Notes: generated from the letters alone by a model not told the origin. Numbered from the stretch's first letter, positions 45,369 through 54,397 are shown. The stretch: 64,000 bases of DNA from Caballeronia sp. TF1N1 (GCF_022878925.1 NZ_CP084626.1:2933441-2997440); one strand, 5' to 3'. A program made the numbers and translations.

Positions 45369-46034
45369 ATGCATATCCCGTCGCAAGCGCCTTTGCATTT
45401 GCTGCATCGCATGCCAGAAGGCACGCTCGCCACGCAGTCGCGAGACCCACGCGGTTTTCCTTATCCAACCGCGTTGCCTTTTGCGCCGACCGCTCACCAT
45501 ACGCCAATGTTGTTGATCAGCCAGCTCGCCGAACATACACGCAATCTTCAGGCAGACGGACGGGCCGGTTTTCTGATTACTCACGCGGCGGAAGGGCGCG
45601 TTCTCGAAGGACAGCGATTGACCATGCTCGGTACATTCGCGCCCGCGCCGCTTGCGCAATATGAAGAACTGTCGCGTCGTTATTTGCGATATCACCCGGA
45701 CGCGGGGCGTTATCTGGAGTTGGGTGATTTCTCGTTCTGGCTGATGTCGCTAGAACGAATGCGATTTATTGGCGGTTTTGGTGCAATGGGCTGGCTGCGC
45801 GCAGACGATTTGGATGATCTGGAGCCGGTTTCTTCCGCCGATGAAGTCGCGCTCTGCAAGATTTTCGATGCTTATAACGCTCGGCCGGCGAATCTTGCAT
45901 TATTAGGGATAGACCGATACGGATGCGATTTGCTGCGCGACGGCACACGCAATCGTTTTACCTTCGATAAGCCGAAACTTAACGGGGACGAATTGAGGAC
46001 CGCGCTAATCGATTGCATCGAGCGGCAAAGCTAG
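45369..46034 (+). CDS. FMN-binding split-barrel protein, pyridoxamine-phosphate-oxidase-like (HugZ type)
   Basis: A 221-aa protein with a PNPOx-like barrel: EGTLATQSRDPRGFPYPTALPF at the start (the usual GTLST...G-P stretch), LLISQLAEHTRNLQADGRAGFLI near residue 50, and RYLELGDFSFWLMSLERMRFIGGFG near residue 115, as in HugZ heme-utilisation proteins. AAGGAG precedes the ATG. Possible roles are heme breakdown or general flavin-dependent reduction. It is a single gene. Confidence 0.83.
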   Translation: MHIPSQAPLHLLHRMPEGTLATQSRDPRGFPYPTALPFAPTAHHTPMLLISQLAEHTRNLQADGRAGFLITHAAEGRVLEGQRLTMLGTFAPAPLAQYEELSRRYLRYHPDAGRYLELGDFSFWLMSLERMRFIGGFGAMGWLRADDLDDLEPVSSADEVALCKIFDAYNARPANLALLGIDRYGCDLLRDGTRNRFTFDKPKLNGDELRTALIDCIERQS

Positions 46035-46385
46035 GCAGCATTCATTAACCGGATGGCAAAAAGACAGCTTACTATGAGGAACGGCTGCATCTAAACTGTC
46101 ATCCGGTGAAATATTTGCCCTAAGAGCGTCGACGGCATTTCATTGCGCGCCAATTTTTCACGATTAACGACGTCTATTCCTTACTACTTTCCCGAGAGGT
46201 GCTACGGGCGAGAAGCGAACAGACGACCCATTGTTACGAGGAAAGCCGCTGAACCTAATTTAAGTGGCAATGCGCACATGCCGCCTTAATCCGATATGTG
46301 TTAATCTGCGTGCCATCCGAGGCTTTATCGAAAACGTAAAGCGGGCGACAGACTCGTAATTCAGCAAACCACTCAGGAAATTGCC
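46035..46385. other. Gene-free AT-richer region upstream of the H-NS-like gene
   Basis: This 351-bp stretch is richer in A and T than its surroundings, as expected upstream of H-NS genes that bind their own DNA. A 6-bp long-range stem (CTTTCC 46187-46192, GGAAAG 46240-46245) and a dyad around TGCGCA (46271-46276) are visible. TTAATCT near 46310 could be a -10 element. Confidence 0.4.
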
Positions 46386-46688
46386 ATGCCTTCATACAAG
46401 GAACTTCTCGCGCAGCGCGAGTCTCTGGAACGTCAGATTGAAGAAGCGAAGTCGCGTGAATACGCCGAAGTGCTCAATGAGATCAAGCAGAAAATGGCGG
46501 ATTACGGCATCACGCTTCAGGAACTAGCCGGTGGTCGAGGCGCTAAGACTCCGAAGGCATCCCGTGCCCGTAACGGCGTTGCACCGAAATACCGTGACCC
46601 GGAAAGCGGTAGCACGTGGTCGGGCCGCGGTAAGCCGCCAAAGTGGATTGCGGGACAAGACCGCGATAGTTTTCTGATCGGCAGATAA
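46386..46688 (+). CDS. H-NS histone family protein (Bv3F/HvrA type)
   Basis: Nucleoid protein and silencer of AT-rich DNA, 100 aa. The N-terminal half is a coiled-coil oligomerisation domain (YKELLAQRESLERQIEEAKSREYAEVLNEIKQKM). The C-terminal DNA-binding domain is the beta-proteobacterial form, YRDPESGSTWSGRGKPPKWI. AGGAAA precedes the ATG and a strong terminator follows. Burkholderia genomes carry many paralogues; this one may be accessory. Confidence 0.95.
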   Translation: MPSYKELLAQRESLERQIEEAKSREYAEVLNEIKQKMADYGITLQELAGGRGAKTPKASRARNGVAPKYRDPESGSTWSGRGKPPKWIAGQDRDSFLIGR

Positions 46689-46713
46689 GTCGGGCCAGAT
46701 TTCAGTGAAAAGA

Positions 46714-46740
46714 GCCGCGCTTAGAACGCGGCTTTTTTTC
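46714..46740 (+). terminator. Intrinsic terminator of the H-NS-like gene
   Basis: AGCCGCG (46714-46720), a 7-nt loop, CGCGGCT (46728-46734) and a run of seven to eight T. Confidence 0.9.
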
Positions 46741-46883
46741 CGACTAGCGAGTTCGCACGCGTAACGGCACGTATTAATGTCGCCGTCTGTCCTATTTCCG
46801 CGAGCGAAGAGCGCATTGAAAGCGCGAAGCCAGGCACGGCGTTAAGATTTATCGACATACATGTTTGGCTTAAGGCAAATTAC

Positions 46884-48065
46884 ATGTCGCTTTCGACGGC
46901 TCGTGCCAAGGAAAAGCAGGACGTTGCGCGGACGACTACCTGGACCAGCATTGCGCTCAACTGCGTTTTAAGCACGGCGCAACTCACGGTGGGTTTTATT
47001 GCCCATTCTCAAGCGCTGCTTGCGGACGGCGTCCATTCGCTATCCGATCTGGTTTCCGATTTCATCGTTCTGATTGCCAACCATCGTTCGGCGGCAGCGC
47101 CGGATCACGATCACAACTATGGTCATAGCCGCTATGAAACGGTAGCGTCGTTATTCCTCGGCGGATTGTTGATTGCAGTCGGTGCGGGAATGTTATGGCG
47201 CGCCGGCACGCGAGTTCTAAACCTGGACGATATTCCCCCCGTTCACGCCAGCGCGCTGGTGGTTGCGTTAATCGTCCTCGTATCGAAAGAAGCCTTGTTC
47301 AGATATATGCTGCGCGCGGCAGAACGCGTGCGCTCGGCATTACTCGTGGCCAACGCCTGGCATGCACGTTCGGACGCCGCTTCGTCACTCGTCGTGGCGC
47401 TTGGAATTATCGGCAGTCTCGCAGGACTTAAATTTTTCGATCCGATTGCCGCCGCACTGGTCGGTTTCATGGTCGGCAAAATGGGCTGGAGTTTCGCGTG
47501 GGATGCGCTCCAGGATTTGTCGGACCGGGCGCTCGATCAAACCGCCGCCGCCGATTTACGCGCCATTTTGCTAAGCACGCCCGGTGTGCGTGAAGTCCAC
47601 GAATTACGTACTCGGAAAATGGGCGACCTGGCAATCGTCGACGCGCATATTCTCGTCGATCCGCGTATTTCGGTTTCGGAGGGGCATTTCATTGCCGAAT
47701 CGGCGCGTGCGCACGTAATGACCGATCCGCGCGTGATCGATGCCCTCATTCACGTCGATCCGGAAAGCGACGCGCTCAACCCGCTGCCCGGCAATTTCCC
47801 GTTGCGGTCCACTGCAATGGACGCCGTGCGCGCCGCTTTCGGCGCAGAGGGGTTGCCAATAGAGGAGTTGAATCTGCATTACCTGAGCAGCGGCTTCGAT
47901 ATCGATATTGTTTTGCCAGCGCATTTGCCAGATCAATTAGGCGAAGACGCGGCGGCGCGCCTTGCCCGAATCGATATCGATGCCCTCAAGCGAAACCTTG
48001 GCGCGCACGAGTTACGCGTAACCCATGCGCTTCGAACGACGCGTGACGCGCCCGTTCGACCTTGA
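46884..48065 (+). CDS. Cation diffusion facilitator (CDF) metal exporter
   Basis: Proton-coupled divalent-metal exporter of 393 aa with six helices and a long cytoplasmic part. The transport site shows ADGVHSLSDLVSDF near residue 50 (Asp/His/Asp) and HARSDAASS near residue 160; DHDHNYGHSRYE marks the loop after helix II. The C-terminus has two ferredoxin-like domains, about 90 residues longer than FieF, as in the MamM/long-CDF group. Metal (Fe, Zn, Mn or Co) is not decidable. Only a weak ribosome-binding site is seen. Confidence 0.93.
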   Translation: MSLSTARAKEKQDVARTTTWTSIALNCVLSTAQLTVGFIAHSQALLADGVHSLSDLVSDFIVLIANHRSAAAPDHDHNYGHSRYETVASLFLGGLLIAVGAGMLWRAGTRVLNLDDIPPVHASALVVALIVLVSKEALFRYMLRAAERVRSALLVANAWHARSDAASSLVVALGIIGSLAGLKFFDPIAAALVGFMVGKMGWSFAWDALQDLSDRALDQTAAADLRAILLSTPGVREVHELRTRKMGDLAIVDAHILVDPRISVSEGHFIAESARAHVMTDPRVIDALIHVDPESDALNPLPGNFPLRSTAMDAVRAAFGAEGLPIEELNLHYLSSGFDIDIVLPAHLPDQLGEDAAARLARIDIDALKRNLGAHELRVTHALRTTRDAPVRP

Positions 48066-48068
48066 TGT

Positions 48069-48539
48069 TCAGAGTGGCAGTTGCGTATCGAACTTGATTT
48101 CGCGCAGCACGACGCTCGTGCGAACCTGCGCCACGGCCGGAATCTTGAAGATGCGCTCGTGCAGGAACGCGTCGTATGACTTGATGTCGGGCGCCACGAT
48201 CTTGAGAATGTAGTCGGATTCGCCCGTGGTGCTGTAGCACTCGGTCACTTCCGGACAGGTGGCGATCTCGCGCTCGAACTGTTCGACGCCGCCTTCGGTG
48301 TGCCGCGTCAAATGAATATGCGCGAGCGCGCAGACGTGCAGGCCGAGCTTCTCCCTGTCGAGGAGGGCGGTGTAACGCTGGATGACGCCGGACTGCTCCA
48401 TGTCCTTGATACGGCGCCAGCAGGGCGTACTCGAAAGCCCGACCTGATCCGAAATTTCCTGAACAGACCGCCGCGCGTCGAGTTGCAGGAGACGCAGGAT
48501 TTTTTGTGAGAATGTATCTAGAGTCAACTGCGCCTCCAT
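48069..48539 (-). CDS. Lrp/AsnC family transcriptional regulator
   Basis: A 156-aa regulator with N-terminal HTH (LDTFSQKILRLLQLDARRSVQEISDQVGLSSTPCWRRIKDMEQSGVI) and C-terminal RAM domain (VTECYSTTGESDYILKIVAPD). The start at 48539 gives the canonical start of the family. It responds to an amino acid in this family; the ligand and target are unknown. It converges with the CDF gene, 3 bp apart, and lies 82 bp downstream of the exonuclease gene on the same strand. Confidence 0.94.
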   Translation of the reverse strand: MEAQLTLDTFSQKILRLLQLDARRSVQEISDQVGLSSTPCWRRIKDMEQSGVIQRYTALLDREKLGLHVCALAHIHLTRHTEGGVEQFEREIATCPEVTECYSTTGESDYILKIVAPDIKSYDAFLHERIFKIPAVAQVRTSVVLREIKFDTQLPL

Positions 48540-48621
48540 TCGGTCGCGATCTGACCTAATGTTAGAGGCGCAGAAAAAGAAACGCAATGCAAAGCGGCTG
48601 CACTGAGGTAGTTTCCCTAAC

Positions 48622-49257
48622 TCACCGGCCTGTCGGCGCGTTTTTACCTTCGACGATGCTTTCAGTTTCGCCCGCAGTGGCTTGTGTGGCGGCCTGCGAG
48701 GCACGAAGCTCCGCCAACATGTTGCAAAAGAGCGCGCCCTGCTCGATAGCGTCATCGAGCGCGACGTGCGTATGCGGCAGGTCGTCGAACCAGTGTTTGG
48801 GCAGACGCGGTTTGATCGCCTTCCGATACGGCAAGCCCGTTATCGCAAAAGCCAGTGTCTTGATGTCAAGCGCGGACCACGAAAAAGGACAGCGTTCGGC
48901 GAAGCGCATCATGTACCAGAACATATAGGTGAAGTCGAAGCCTGCTGGATACGCCACGAACACCGGTTTGCCGGGCAGGGCCTCGACCCATTCGACGTAC
49001 TTGACGAGCGCGACTTCGGGCTTTTGCTGATCGATACGGCACGCGGCCCAAGCCTCGGGCTGCGTCTTCCACCATGCCGCTTGAACAGGGTGCGGCGCCG
49101 CGCCTTCGAGCGTTTCCAGATTCGCCGAGAACGTGCTGACGAGTTGTTTGTCCGCGGTGAACGCGGCCGACGCGAAACTCAGCATCGAGTGCGGACCGGG
49201 AATGGGACCGTCGGCTTCGACATCCGTGCTGACGTAGATTTCTGGAATGGCGTTCAT
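48622..49257 (-). CDS. DEDDh 3'-5' exonuclease family protein
   Basis: A 211-aa nuclease-fold protein of the DnaQ/RNase T superfamily. Catalytic residues are visible: the first D-x-E in [10 protein letters not shown] near residue 12, Asp in AGFDFTYM near residue 106 and the H-x4-D of [12 protein letters not shown] near residue 165. Its ATG overlaps the stop of the upstream MBL gene by 4 bp (ATGA), which implies coupled translation. Substrate (RNA or DNA) not known. Confidence 0.85.
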   Translation of the reverse strand: MNAIPEIYVSTDVEADGPIPGPHSMLSFASAAFTADKQLVSTFSANLETLEGAAPHPVQAAWWKTQPEAWAACRIDQQKPEVALVKYVEWVEALPGKPVFVAYPAGFDFTYMFWYMMRFAERCPFSWSALDIKTLAFAITGLPYRKAIKPRLPKHWFDDLPHTHVALDDAIEQGALFCNMLAELRASQAATQATAGETESIVEGKNAPTGR

Positions 49258-49898
49258 GCGCTCACTCCGTCGCCCACATAGGGATTGGAGCGGCGTTCCT
49301 CGCCAAGTGTCGATGCAGGTCCGTGGCCCGGCACGAAGGTCACGTCGTCGCCGAGCGGCCAGAGCTTCTCGCGGATGGAGCGGATCAGTTCGGCGTGATT
49401 GCCGCGCGGAAAATCGGTGCGACCTATGGAGCCGGCAAACAGCACATCGCCGACGAGCGCCAGCCGATGCTCGCGGCTGAAGAACACTACGTGTCCGGGC
49501 GTATGACCGGGGCAAAAATAGACTTCCATGCTTTCCTCGCCGAACTGCACGGTGTCGCCGTCTTCGAGCCATCGCTCGGGCGTGAAGGCTTCGGCATCCG
49601 AAAAACCGAAGCGCTTGGATTGCGCGGGTAACTGGTCGATCCAGAACGCGTCTTCCCGATGTGGTCCTTCTATGGTGACGCCGTAGTGTTCCGCAAGTGC
49701 TTTCGCGCCGCCGCAGTGATCCAGATGACCGTGCGTCAGCAGCACTTTTTCGACCTTCGCGCCTTGCCGCTCGACCTCGGCGATGATGCGCTCGATGTCG
49801 CCGCCGGGGTCGACCACGGCGGCGCGCTGCGTCGTCTCGCAGATCACGATGGAGCAGTTTTGCTGGAACGGCGTCACGGGCACAAGAATGACTTTCAT
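49254..49898 (-). CDS. MBL-fold metallo-hydrolase, glyoxalase-II-like (YcbL type)
   Basis: Metallo-beta-lactamase-fold hydrolase of 214 aa. Metal ligands: HGHLDHCGG near residue 58, PGHTPGH near residue 130, [17 protein letters not shown] near residue 152 and PGHGP near residue 193. Length and motif spacing fit the short YcbL form of glyoxalase II, which releases D-lactate from S-lactoylglutathione. The start at 49898 ([15 protein letters not shown]) is the family start. It is translationally coupled to the exonuclease gene. Confidence 0.92.
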   Translation of the reverse strand: MKVILVPVTPFQQNCSIVICETTQRAAVVDPGGDIERIIAEVERQGAKVEKVLLTHGHLDHCGGAKALAEHYGVTIEGPHREDAFWIDQLPAQSKRFGFSDAEAFTPERWLEDGDTVQFGEESMEVYFCPGHTPGHVVFFSREHRLALVGDVLFAGSIGRTDFPRGNHAELIRSIREKLWPLGDDVTFVPGHGPASTLGEERRSNPYVGDGVSA

Positions 49899-50564
49899 AA
49901 GACTCTCACCGGGACGAAGTCGCGTGTAAAAAGGTGCATTGTACCGGTGCCGGATCACGCTCGCGTCAGCCTCCATAAGGGCCCGGAAGCCGCTTCAAGA
50001 GCTGCAATTCTTACGGCCATAGCGAAAATCAATGACGAAATATGCAGTCGGAGGAGCCGGACCCCCGTTTTTTTGTATAATGACGACACTTGTGCATGGC
50101 TTTGACCATGCCGTCAATGGACAAAAGTCTGAACGCTAGTGCGTTTTTACAATTGTTATCAGTACGCTGTTGGGGGCTGAAGGCCTCGTAACTGCAACTC
50201 AAGCACCGTCATTTGGTGCACACGTCTTGTCCGGTCAGGCGCCGCGCGTCTGTCAGACGGCCTTAGCTGCCGTCGCACCGGATGGGGCCTACGCCGCCGT
50301 TCCTGCGCTGAAACAACGTCTCATAGCGCGCGAACCGTTGTCATGTTCGATGGCGGCACGTGGGGTCTGGTCAGGCTGCCGGGGACAGGCTGCGCCAGAC
50401 GTGAACAATAACCGGGCTTTGCGGCAAGAGTACGCCGCATCCGAGTATCAGTTCGCCGTTCGCTGGTTCGAACGGCGTCCTGCTTTGCGCGGCTTGCCCT
50501 TCGAGCAGTCTTGCGCGCGCTTTGAGCGCGGCGCGGCCGCTCTACAAACAATGAAGACACGCCT
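49899..50564. other. Long intergenic region upstream of rlpA
   Basis: This stretch of about 670 bp contains a TATAAT at 50076-50081, a hairpin GCATGG/CCATGC (50094-50099, 50106-50111) and a small terminator-like AACGC/GCGTT stem with five T (50132-50149). A TTG-initiated frame 50170-50568 overlaps the rlpA ATG but has no recognisable protein. It holds the promoter and long leader of rlpA, or a short separate RNA. Confidence 0.45.
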
Positions 50565-51167
50565 ATGAATGCTCGATATCTTCGACATGTCGGAAGCTTG
50601 CTAGCCGTCGCAGTACTGGCTGGCTGCGCCGCGCCGGGTTCGGGCGACATCGCGTCCAATCCTCAGACAACAACCACCGTCAGCACGACGAGTGCCCGCT
50701 CCACCGCACCGCTCGCATTTGACAACAACCTGAGCTCCGTGCCTGCTCCGAAGCAAGCACAGGGCGAGTCGCTGGCCAACGCGCAGCCGATTACCAGCGG
50801 CCCGAACGTCGGCGAATTCGAGCAACAGGGCAAGGCTTCCTGGTACGGTCGCCTGTTCCACGGCCGCAAGACGGCGAGCGGCGAGAAATTCAACATGAAT
50901 GCGATGACCGCCGCTCATCGCACGCTGCCGCTGGCATCATGGGTGCGCGTGACGAACGAAGCGAATCACAAGACGGTGGTGGTTAAGATCAACGATCGCG
51001 GACCTTACGTGCGTGGCCGCGTGATCGATCTTTCGTATGCGGCTGCATCGGCGCTGGACATGAGCAGCAGCGGCACGCAAAAGGTGAAGATCGAAGGACT
51101 GACGCAGCAGGAAGCGCGGGCGGCGCGCGAGCAATCGCAGTCGCTGGCGGATGACGGCGTGAACTGA
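50565..51167 (+). CDS. rlpA: Septal ring lytic transglycosylase RlpA family lipoprotein
   Basis: Outer-membrane lipoprotein of 200 aa that cleaves naked septal glycan strands during daughter-cell separation. Signal peptide with lipobox LAGC near residue 22, a Ser/Thr/Pro linker, then the double-psi beta barrel with GKASWYGRLFHGRKTASGEKFN near residue 88 and the catalytic Asp in INDRGPYVRGRVIDLS near residue 145. The SPOR domain of longer homologues is absent. A strong terminator shared with rsmI follows. Confidence 0.93.
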   Translation: MNARYLRHVGSLLAVAVLAGCAAPGSGDIASNPQTTTTVSTTSARSTAPLAFDNNLSSVPAPKQAQGESLANAQPITSGPNVGEFEQQGKASWYGRLFHGRKTASGEKFNMNAMTAAHRTLPLASWVRVTNEANHKTVVVKINDRGPYVRGRVIDLSYAAASALDMSSSGTQKVKIEGLTQQEARAAREQSQSLADDGVN

Positions 51168-51186
51168 ACCTGCGTCTGATCCATGG

Positions 51187-51214
51187 AAAGGCCGTCATCG
51201 CGACGGCCTTTTTT
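51187..51214. terminator. Intrinsic terminator between rlpA and rsmI
   Basis: AAAGGCCGTC (51187-51196), a 5-nt loop, GACGGCCTTT (51202-51211) and six T on the plus strand; A runs on the other side let it serve both converging genes. Confidence 0.9.
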
Positions 51215-52149
51215 CATTCTTCCGAGCGCTTGCTGAGTATCAACGCGCGTTCGTACAAGACGTTGCGCGATGCGCCCGAGAGCGTTGCCGCGATGCGCGC
51301 CGCGCTCTTCACCGACAACTCTTCGAGCAGCGTGGTGAGCAGCTCGTCGTTGACGTCGTCCGATGCTTCTTCCTCCGGTGCGCCCTGCACCACAAGCACG
51401 AATTCTCCGCGTTGCCGGTTGGCATCTGCTTCGAGCCACGTTGGCCCTTCGGCCAGGGTGCAGCGATGAAGGCTCTCGTGTAACTTCGTCAATTCGCGTG
51501 CAATCAGCATTTGCCGCCCGCCGCCGAGCGCTTCACCAAGCGCGCGGACTGTTTCCACGATGCGATGCGGCGCCTCGTAAAACACGAGCGCCATTGAATG
51601 CTTGCTCAACGTGCGCAGTTGCGCGGCGCGTTGTTTGGGTTTCGACGGCAGGAAGCCGATGAACGAGAAGCCGCTAACCCACGCACCGGCCGCGCTCAAC
51701 GCAGTGGTGAGCGCGCTTGCGCCCGGCAAGGGGATGACGGGAAAGCCCGCGTCGCGCACGGCATCGACAAGACGTGCGCCTGGGTCCGAAATGCCGGGCG
51801 TGCCCGCGTCCGACACGCACGCGATGCGCTCGCCGTTCTTCAGATGCTCGATCACGCGTTCGGCGGCGCTGCGTTCGTTATGTTCGTGCACGGCGATCGA
51901 CGGCTTCGAGATGCCGTAGCGCGTGAGCAGTTGCGAGGTGTTGCGCGTGTCTTCGGCGGCGATGCGATCGACGAGACTGAGCACGTGCAGCGCGCGCACC
52001 GTGATGTCCGCCGTATTGCCGATCGGCGTGGCGACCACATAGAGCGCGCCCGTCGGATAGTGCTGCCCGTCGGCTAATTCGGAGATCTGAAGCATAAGCG
52101 CGGGCGTCGAAGGAAAGACTGCCATTTTGCCACGCGTGCAAGCGCTCAA
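51214..52149 (-). CDS. rsmI: 16S rRNA (cytidine(1402)-2'-O)-methyltransferase
   Basis: Adds the 2'-O-methyl of Cm1402 in the ribosomal decoding centre. Tetrapyrrole-methylase fold; the core shows GALYVVATPIGNTADITVRAL near residue 36, AEDTRNTSQLLTRYGI, CVSDAGTPGISDPGARLV near residue 112 and FYEAPHRIVETV near residue 190. The 311-aa frame may start later, at the ATG of MLQISEL near residue 20, which would fit E. coli RsmI (286 aa) better. It is divergent from yraN, as in E. coli. Confidence 0.96.
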   Translation of the reverse strand: MSACTRGKMAVFPSTPALMLQISELADGQHYPTGALYVVATPIGNTADITVRALHVLSLVDRIAAEDTRNTSQLLTRYGISKPSIAVHEHNERSAAERVIEHLKNGERIACVSDAGTPGISDPGARLVDAVRDAGFPVIPLPGASALTTALSAAGAWVSGFSFIGFLPSKPKQRAAQLRTLSKHSMALVFYEAPHRIVETVRALGEALGGGRQMLIARELTKLHESLHRCTLAEGPTWLEADANRQRGEFVLVVQGAPEEEASDDVNDELLTTLLEELSVKSAARIAATLSGASRNVLYERALILSKRSEE

Positions 52150-52175
52150 CGCTCGACAACTTTTGAGGAGTGCCT

Positions 52176-52529
52176 GTGTCCAAATCGCTCGGCGATGTTT
52201 TCGAAGCGCGCGCGCTCGAGTACCTGCAAAGGCAGCGCATGAAGCTCGTCGCGCGCAACGTGCGTTGCCGTGGCGGCGAGATCGATCTCGTCATGTCCGA
52301 TGAACGCGGCGCGCTCGTGTTCGTCGAAGTCAGGGCGCGCGCGAGCCGCCGGTTCGCGGATGCCGCCGCGAGCGTCGATGCCAGAAAGCGCGAGAGGATC
52401 GTGCGCGCCGCGCAGTTTTATCTGACGAAGTGGCGCGGCGCGTTGCCCGCGTGCCGCTTTGACGTGATCGCCTTCGATGCGGGACGCATTCGCTGGGTGA
52501 CGGATGCATTTCGTGCCGACGGCACTTGA
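52176..52529 (+). CDS. yraN: YraN/UPF0102 family protein
   Basis: A 117-aa Holliday-junction-resolvase-like fold protein of unknown role. Conserved segments: [34 protein letters not shown] with the nuclease-like G-E-I-D, then [11 protein letters not shown]. The GTG at 52176 is preferred to the GTG at 52170, because GAGGAG at 52165-52170 lies at the correct distance. It heads a plus-strand set with diaA and dolP that matches the E. coli order. Confidence 0.93.
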   Translation: MSKSLGDVFEARALEYLQRQRMKLVARNVRCRGGEIDLVMSDERGALVFVEVRARASRRFADAAASVDARKRERIVRAAQFYLTKWRGALPACRFDVIAFDAGRIRWVTDAFRADGT

Positions 52530-52618
52530 TGTTGAGGTGTGCCGCGGCATGCATGCGGTAAACTGCGCAGCATTCACACGCAACAACCGCCGCCGCCGCG
52601 GCCGATAATCGAGAGTCG

Positions 52619-53206
52619 ATGTCAGTCGAACGCATTCAACAGCAATTCCGCGACAGCGCGGCGCTCACGCTCGAAGCACTCGATGTGCTGGCGGTCCCGA
52701 TCGCGGCGGCAGTCGACACGCTGTTCAGCGCGCTCGCCAACGGCTCCAAGATTCTCACATGCGGCAACGGCGGTTCGGCCGCCGACGCGCAACGTTTTGC
52801 CGCGCAACTCATCGGCCGCTTCGAGCGCGAGCGTCCCGCGTTGCCGGCCATTGCGCTGACGACCGATACATCGATACTCACGGCAGTCGGCAACGACTAC
52901 GCCTTCGAACAGATCTTTTCGCAGCAGGTTCGTGCGTTGGGACATGCGGGCGATGTCCTGCTTGCCATCAGCACGTCGGGCAACTCGGTAAACGTGCTCG
53001 CGGCGATTCAGGAAGCGCACGAACGCGAGATGATCGTGATTGCGCTAACGGGCAAGGGCGGCGGCGTGATATCCGAAGTGCTCATCGACACCGACATACA
53101 TATCTGCGTGCCTTCCGAGCGGACGGCGCGTATTCAGGAAGTCCATCTGTTGACCATTCACTGCCTGAGCGACGGCATCGACGCGATGCTGCTGGGCGAC
53201 GACTGA
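52619..53206 (+). CDS. diaA: SIS-domain protein, DiaA (DnaA initiator-associating) type
   Basis: A 195-aa phosphosugar-isomerase-fold protein related to GmhA. SIS motifs KILTCGNGGSAADAQRFAAQLIGRFERERP near residue 45 and VLLAISTSGNSVNVLAAI near residue 117. Position between yraN and dolP and lack of heptose genes favour DiaA, a tetramer that binds DnaA and promotes initiation, over GmhA. Isomerase activity cannot be ruled out by sequence alone. Confidence 0.88.
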   Translation: MSVERIQQQFRDSAALTLEALDVLAVPIAAAVDTLFSALANGSKILTCGNGGSAADAQRFAAQLIGRFERERPALPAIALTTDTSILTAVGNDYAFEQIFSQQVRALGHAGDVLLAISTSGNSVNVLAAIQEAHEREMIVIALTGKGGGVISEVLIDTDIHICVPSERTARIQEVHLLTIHCLSDGIDAMLLGDD

Positions 53207-53225
53207 ACACAAAGGGGAAAACGAG

Positions 53226-54032
53226 TTGATGAACAAGACACGCGTGAAGGCGACGCTGGCTAACGCCACGTTGGTGGTGAGCATGTTGTCGGGTGTTGCG
53301 TTGACACTGCAGGGCTGTGCGCTCGCGGTGGTCGGTGCGATGGGCGGCGGCACCTTGATCGCCACCGATCGCCGCACGCTCGGCGCGCAGACCGAAGATC
53401 GCGAGATCCAGGTGAAGGCGCTATCGCGGATCAACGAGAGCGTGCCCGACACGGCGCATGTCAATGTCACCGTGTTCAACCGGCGCGTGCTCTTGACGGG
53501 CGAAGTACCCGACGATGCCTCGAAGCAGAAGGCCGAGTCTGTCGTGCACGACATCAACAACGTGGGCAGCATCGTCAATGAACTATCGGTGCAGGGCGCG
53601 AGTTCTATTTCCTCGCGCGCCAACGACTCGTACCTCGAAGGACGCGTGAAGACCGCGATGGTCGGCGAGAAGGACTTGCGCGCGAACTACTACAAGGTCG
53701 TGTGCGAGCGGAGCATTGTGTATTTGATGGGCCTCGTCACCCCGGATGAAGGCGCGCATGGCGCGGATGTCGCCGCGCGCGTGCCGGGCGTCGAACAAGT
53801 GGTGAAGGTGTTCCAGTACATCAAGCCGGAAGAAGCCAAGGCGCTGGAGGCGGCGGCGGCATCGGATGCGAGCGGCGTGTCGGCGGCGAGTGCCCCGGCG
53901 CCTGAGGCCACGGTTGGAACGGTGCCGGATTCATCGGTGACATCGCGTCCGCTGGATCAGCAGACGCCCGCGCCCGTCAAGAATTCGGATGTTCATCCGG
54001 GAAGTGCGGCTCCGGCGCCAGTGGGTAAGTGA
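53226..54032 (+). CDS. dolP: BON-domain outer-membrane lipoprotein, DolP (YraP) type
   Basis: A 268-aa lipoprotein with lipobox LQGC near residue 30, then two BON domains (DREIQVKALSRINESVPDTAHVNVTVFNRRVLLTGEVPD and DSYLEGRVKTAMVGEKDLRANYYKVVCERSIVYLMGLVTPDE), and an Ala/Pro/Ser-rich tail of about 65 residues, longer than in E. coli (191 aa total). DolP supports outer-membrane integrity and BAM function. It follows diaA by 19 bp. Confidence 0.93.
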   Translation: MMNKTRVKATLANATLVVSMLSGVALTLQGCALAVVGAMGGGTLIATDRRTLGAQTEDREIQVKALSRINESVPDTAHVNVTVFNRRVLLTGEVPDDASKQKAESVVHDINNVGSIVNELSVQGASSISSRANDSYLEGRVKTAMVGEKDLRANYYKVVCERSIVYLMGLVTPDEGAHGADVAARVPGVEQVVKVFQYIKPEEAKALEAAAASDASGVSAASAPAPEATVGTVPDSSVTSRPLDQQTPAPVKNSDVHPGSAAPAPVGK

Positions 54033-54379
54033 TGATGCGACTGCGTGGTTGTGTCGGGGCTGGTTTGCTTTTGAGTGTGTCGGCGTTGGTTCATGCGGCG
54101 GATCAGCCTATATCCGCCGCCAATGCGATGGCGATTGCGCGCAGCAATGCGTGCATGGGATGTCACGCGGTGGATCGCAAACTCGTTGGGCCGTCGTTTC
54201 AACAAGTGGCGGACAAATACAAGGGCGATGCATCCGCGAGCGCGAAGCTTGAAGCGAAAGTGAAGAAGGGTGGCGCGGGCGTGTGGGGATCGATACCGAT
54301 GCCTTCGCATCCTTCGATGAACGATGCGGACATCAAGACCGTGGTCGCGTGGGTGCTGGCGGGAGCGCCGGAGAAGTAA
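54032..54379 (+). CDS. Periplasmic class I c-type cytochrome
   Basis: A 115-aa single-heme cytochrome c of the c551/c552 type. Signal peptide LRGCVGAGLLLSVSALVHAA, heme motif CMGCH near residue 42, and the axial Met in SIPMPSHPS near residue 90. The ATG shares bases with the dolP stop (TGATG), so translation is coupled to the envelope operon; GTG at 54029 is an alternative. Redox partner unknown. Confidence 0.92.
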   Translation: MMRLRGCVGAGLLLSVSALVHAADQPISAANAMAIARSNACMGCHAVDRKLVGPSFQQVADKYKGDASASAKLEAKVKKGGAGVWGSIPMPSHPSMNDADIKTVVAWVLAGAPEK

Positions 54380-54397
54380 GCTGGTGGCGGCTCGGGC

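Noticed and set aside
46187..46285. TPP-riboswitch-like wording upstream of the H-NS gene (GGTGCT, GAGAAG, CTGAACCTAAT)
   Set aside because: The key CTGAGA and GATAATGC cores are missing, the downstream gene has no link to thiamine, and a possible promoter lies downstream of the motif.
50170..50568. 132-codon frame with TTG start whose TGA overlaps the rlpA ATG
   Set aside because: No ribosome-binding site, no recognisable protein, Arg/Ala/Cys-rich wording of noncoding DNA; the four-base overlap alone is too little.
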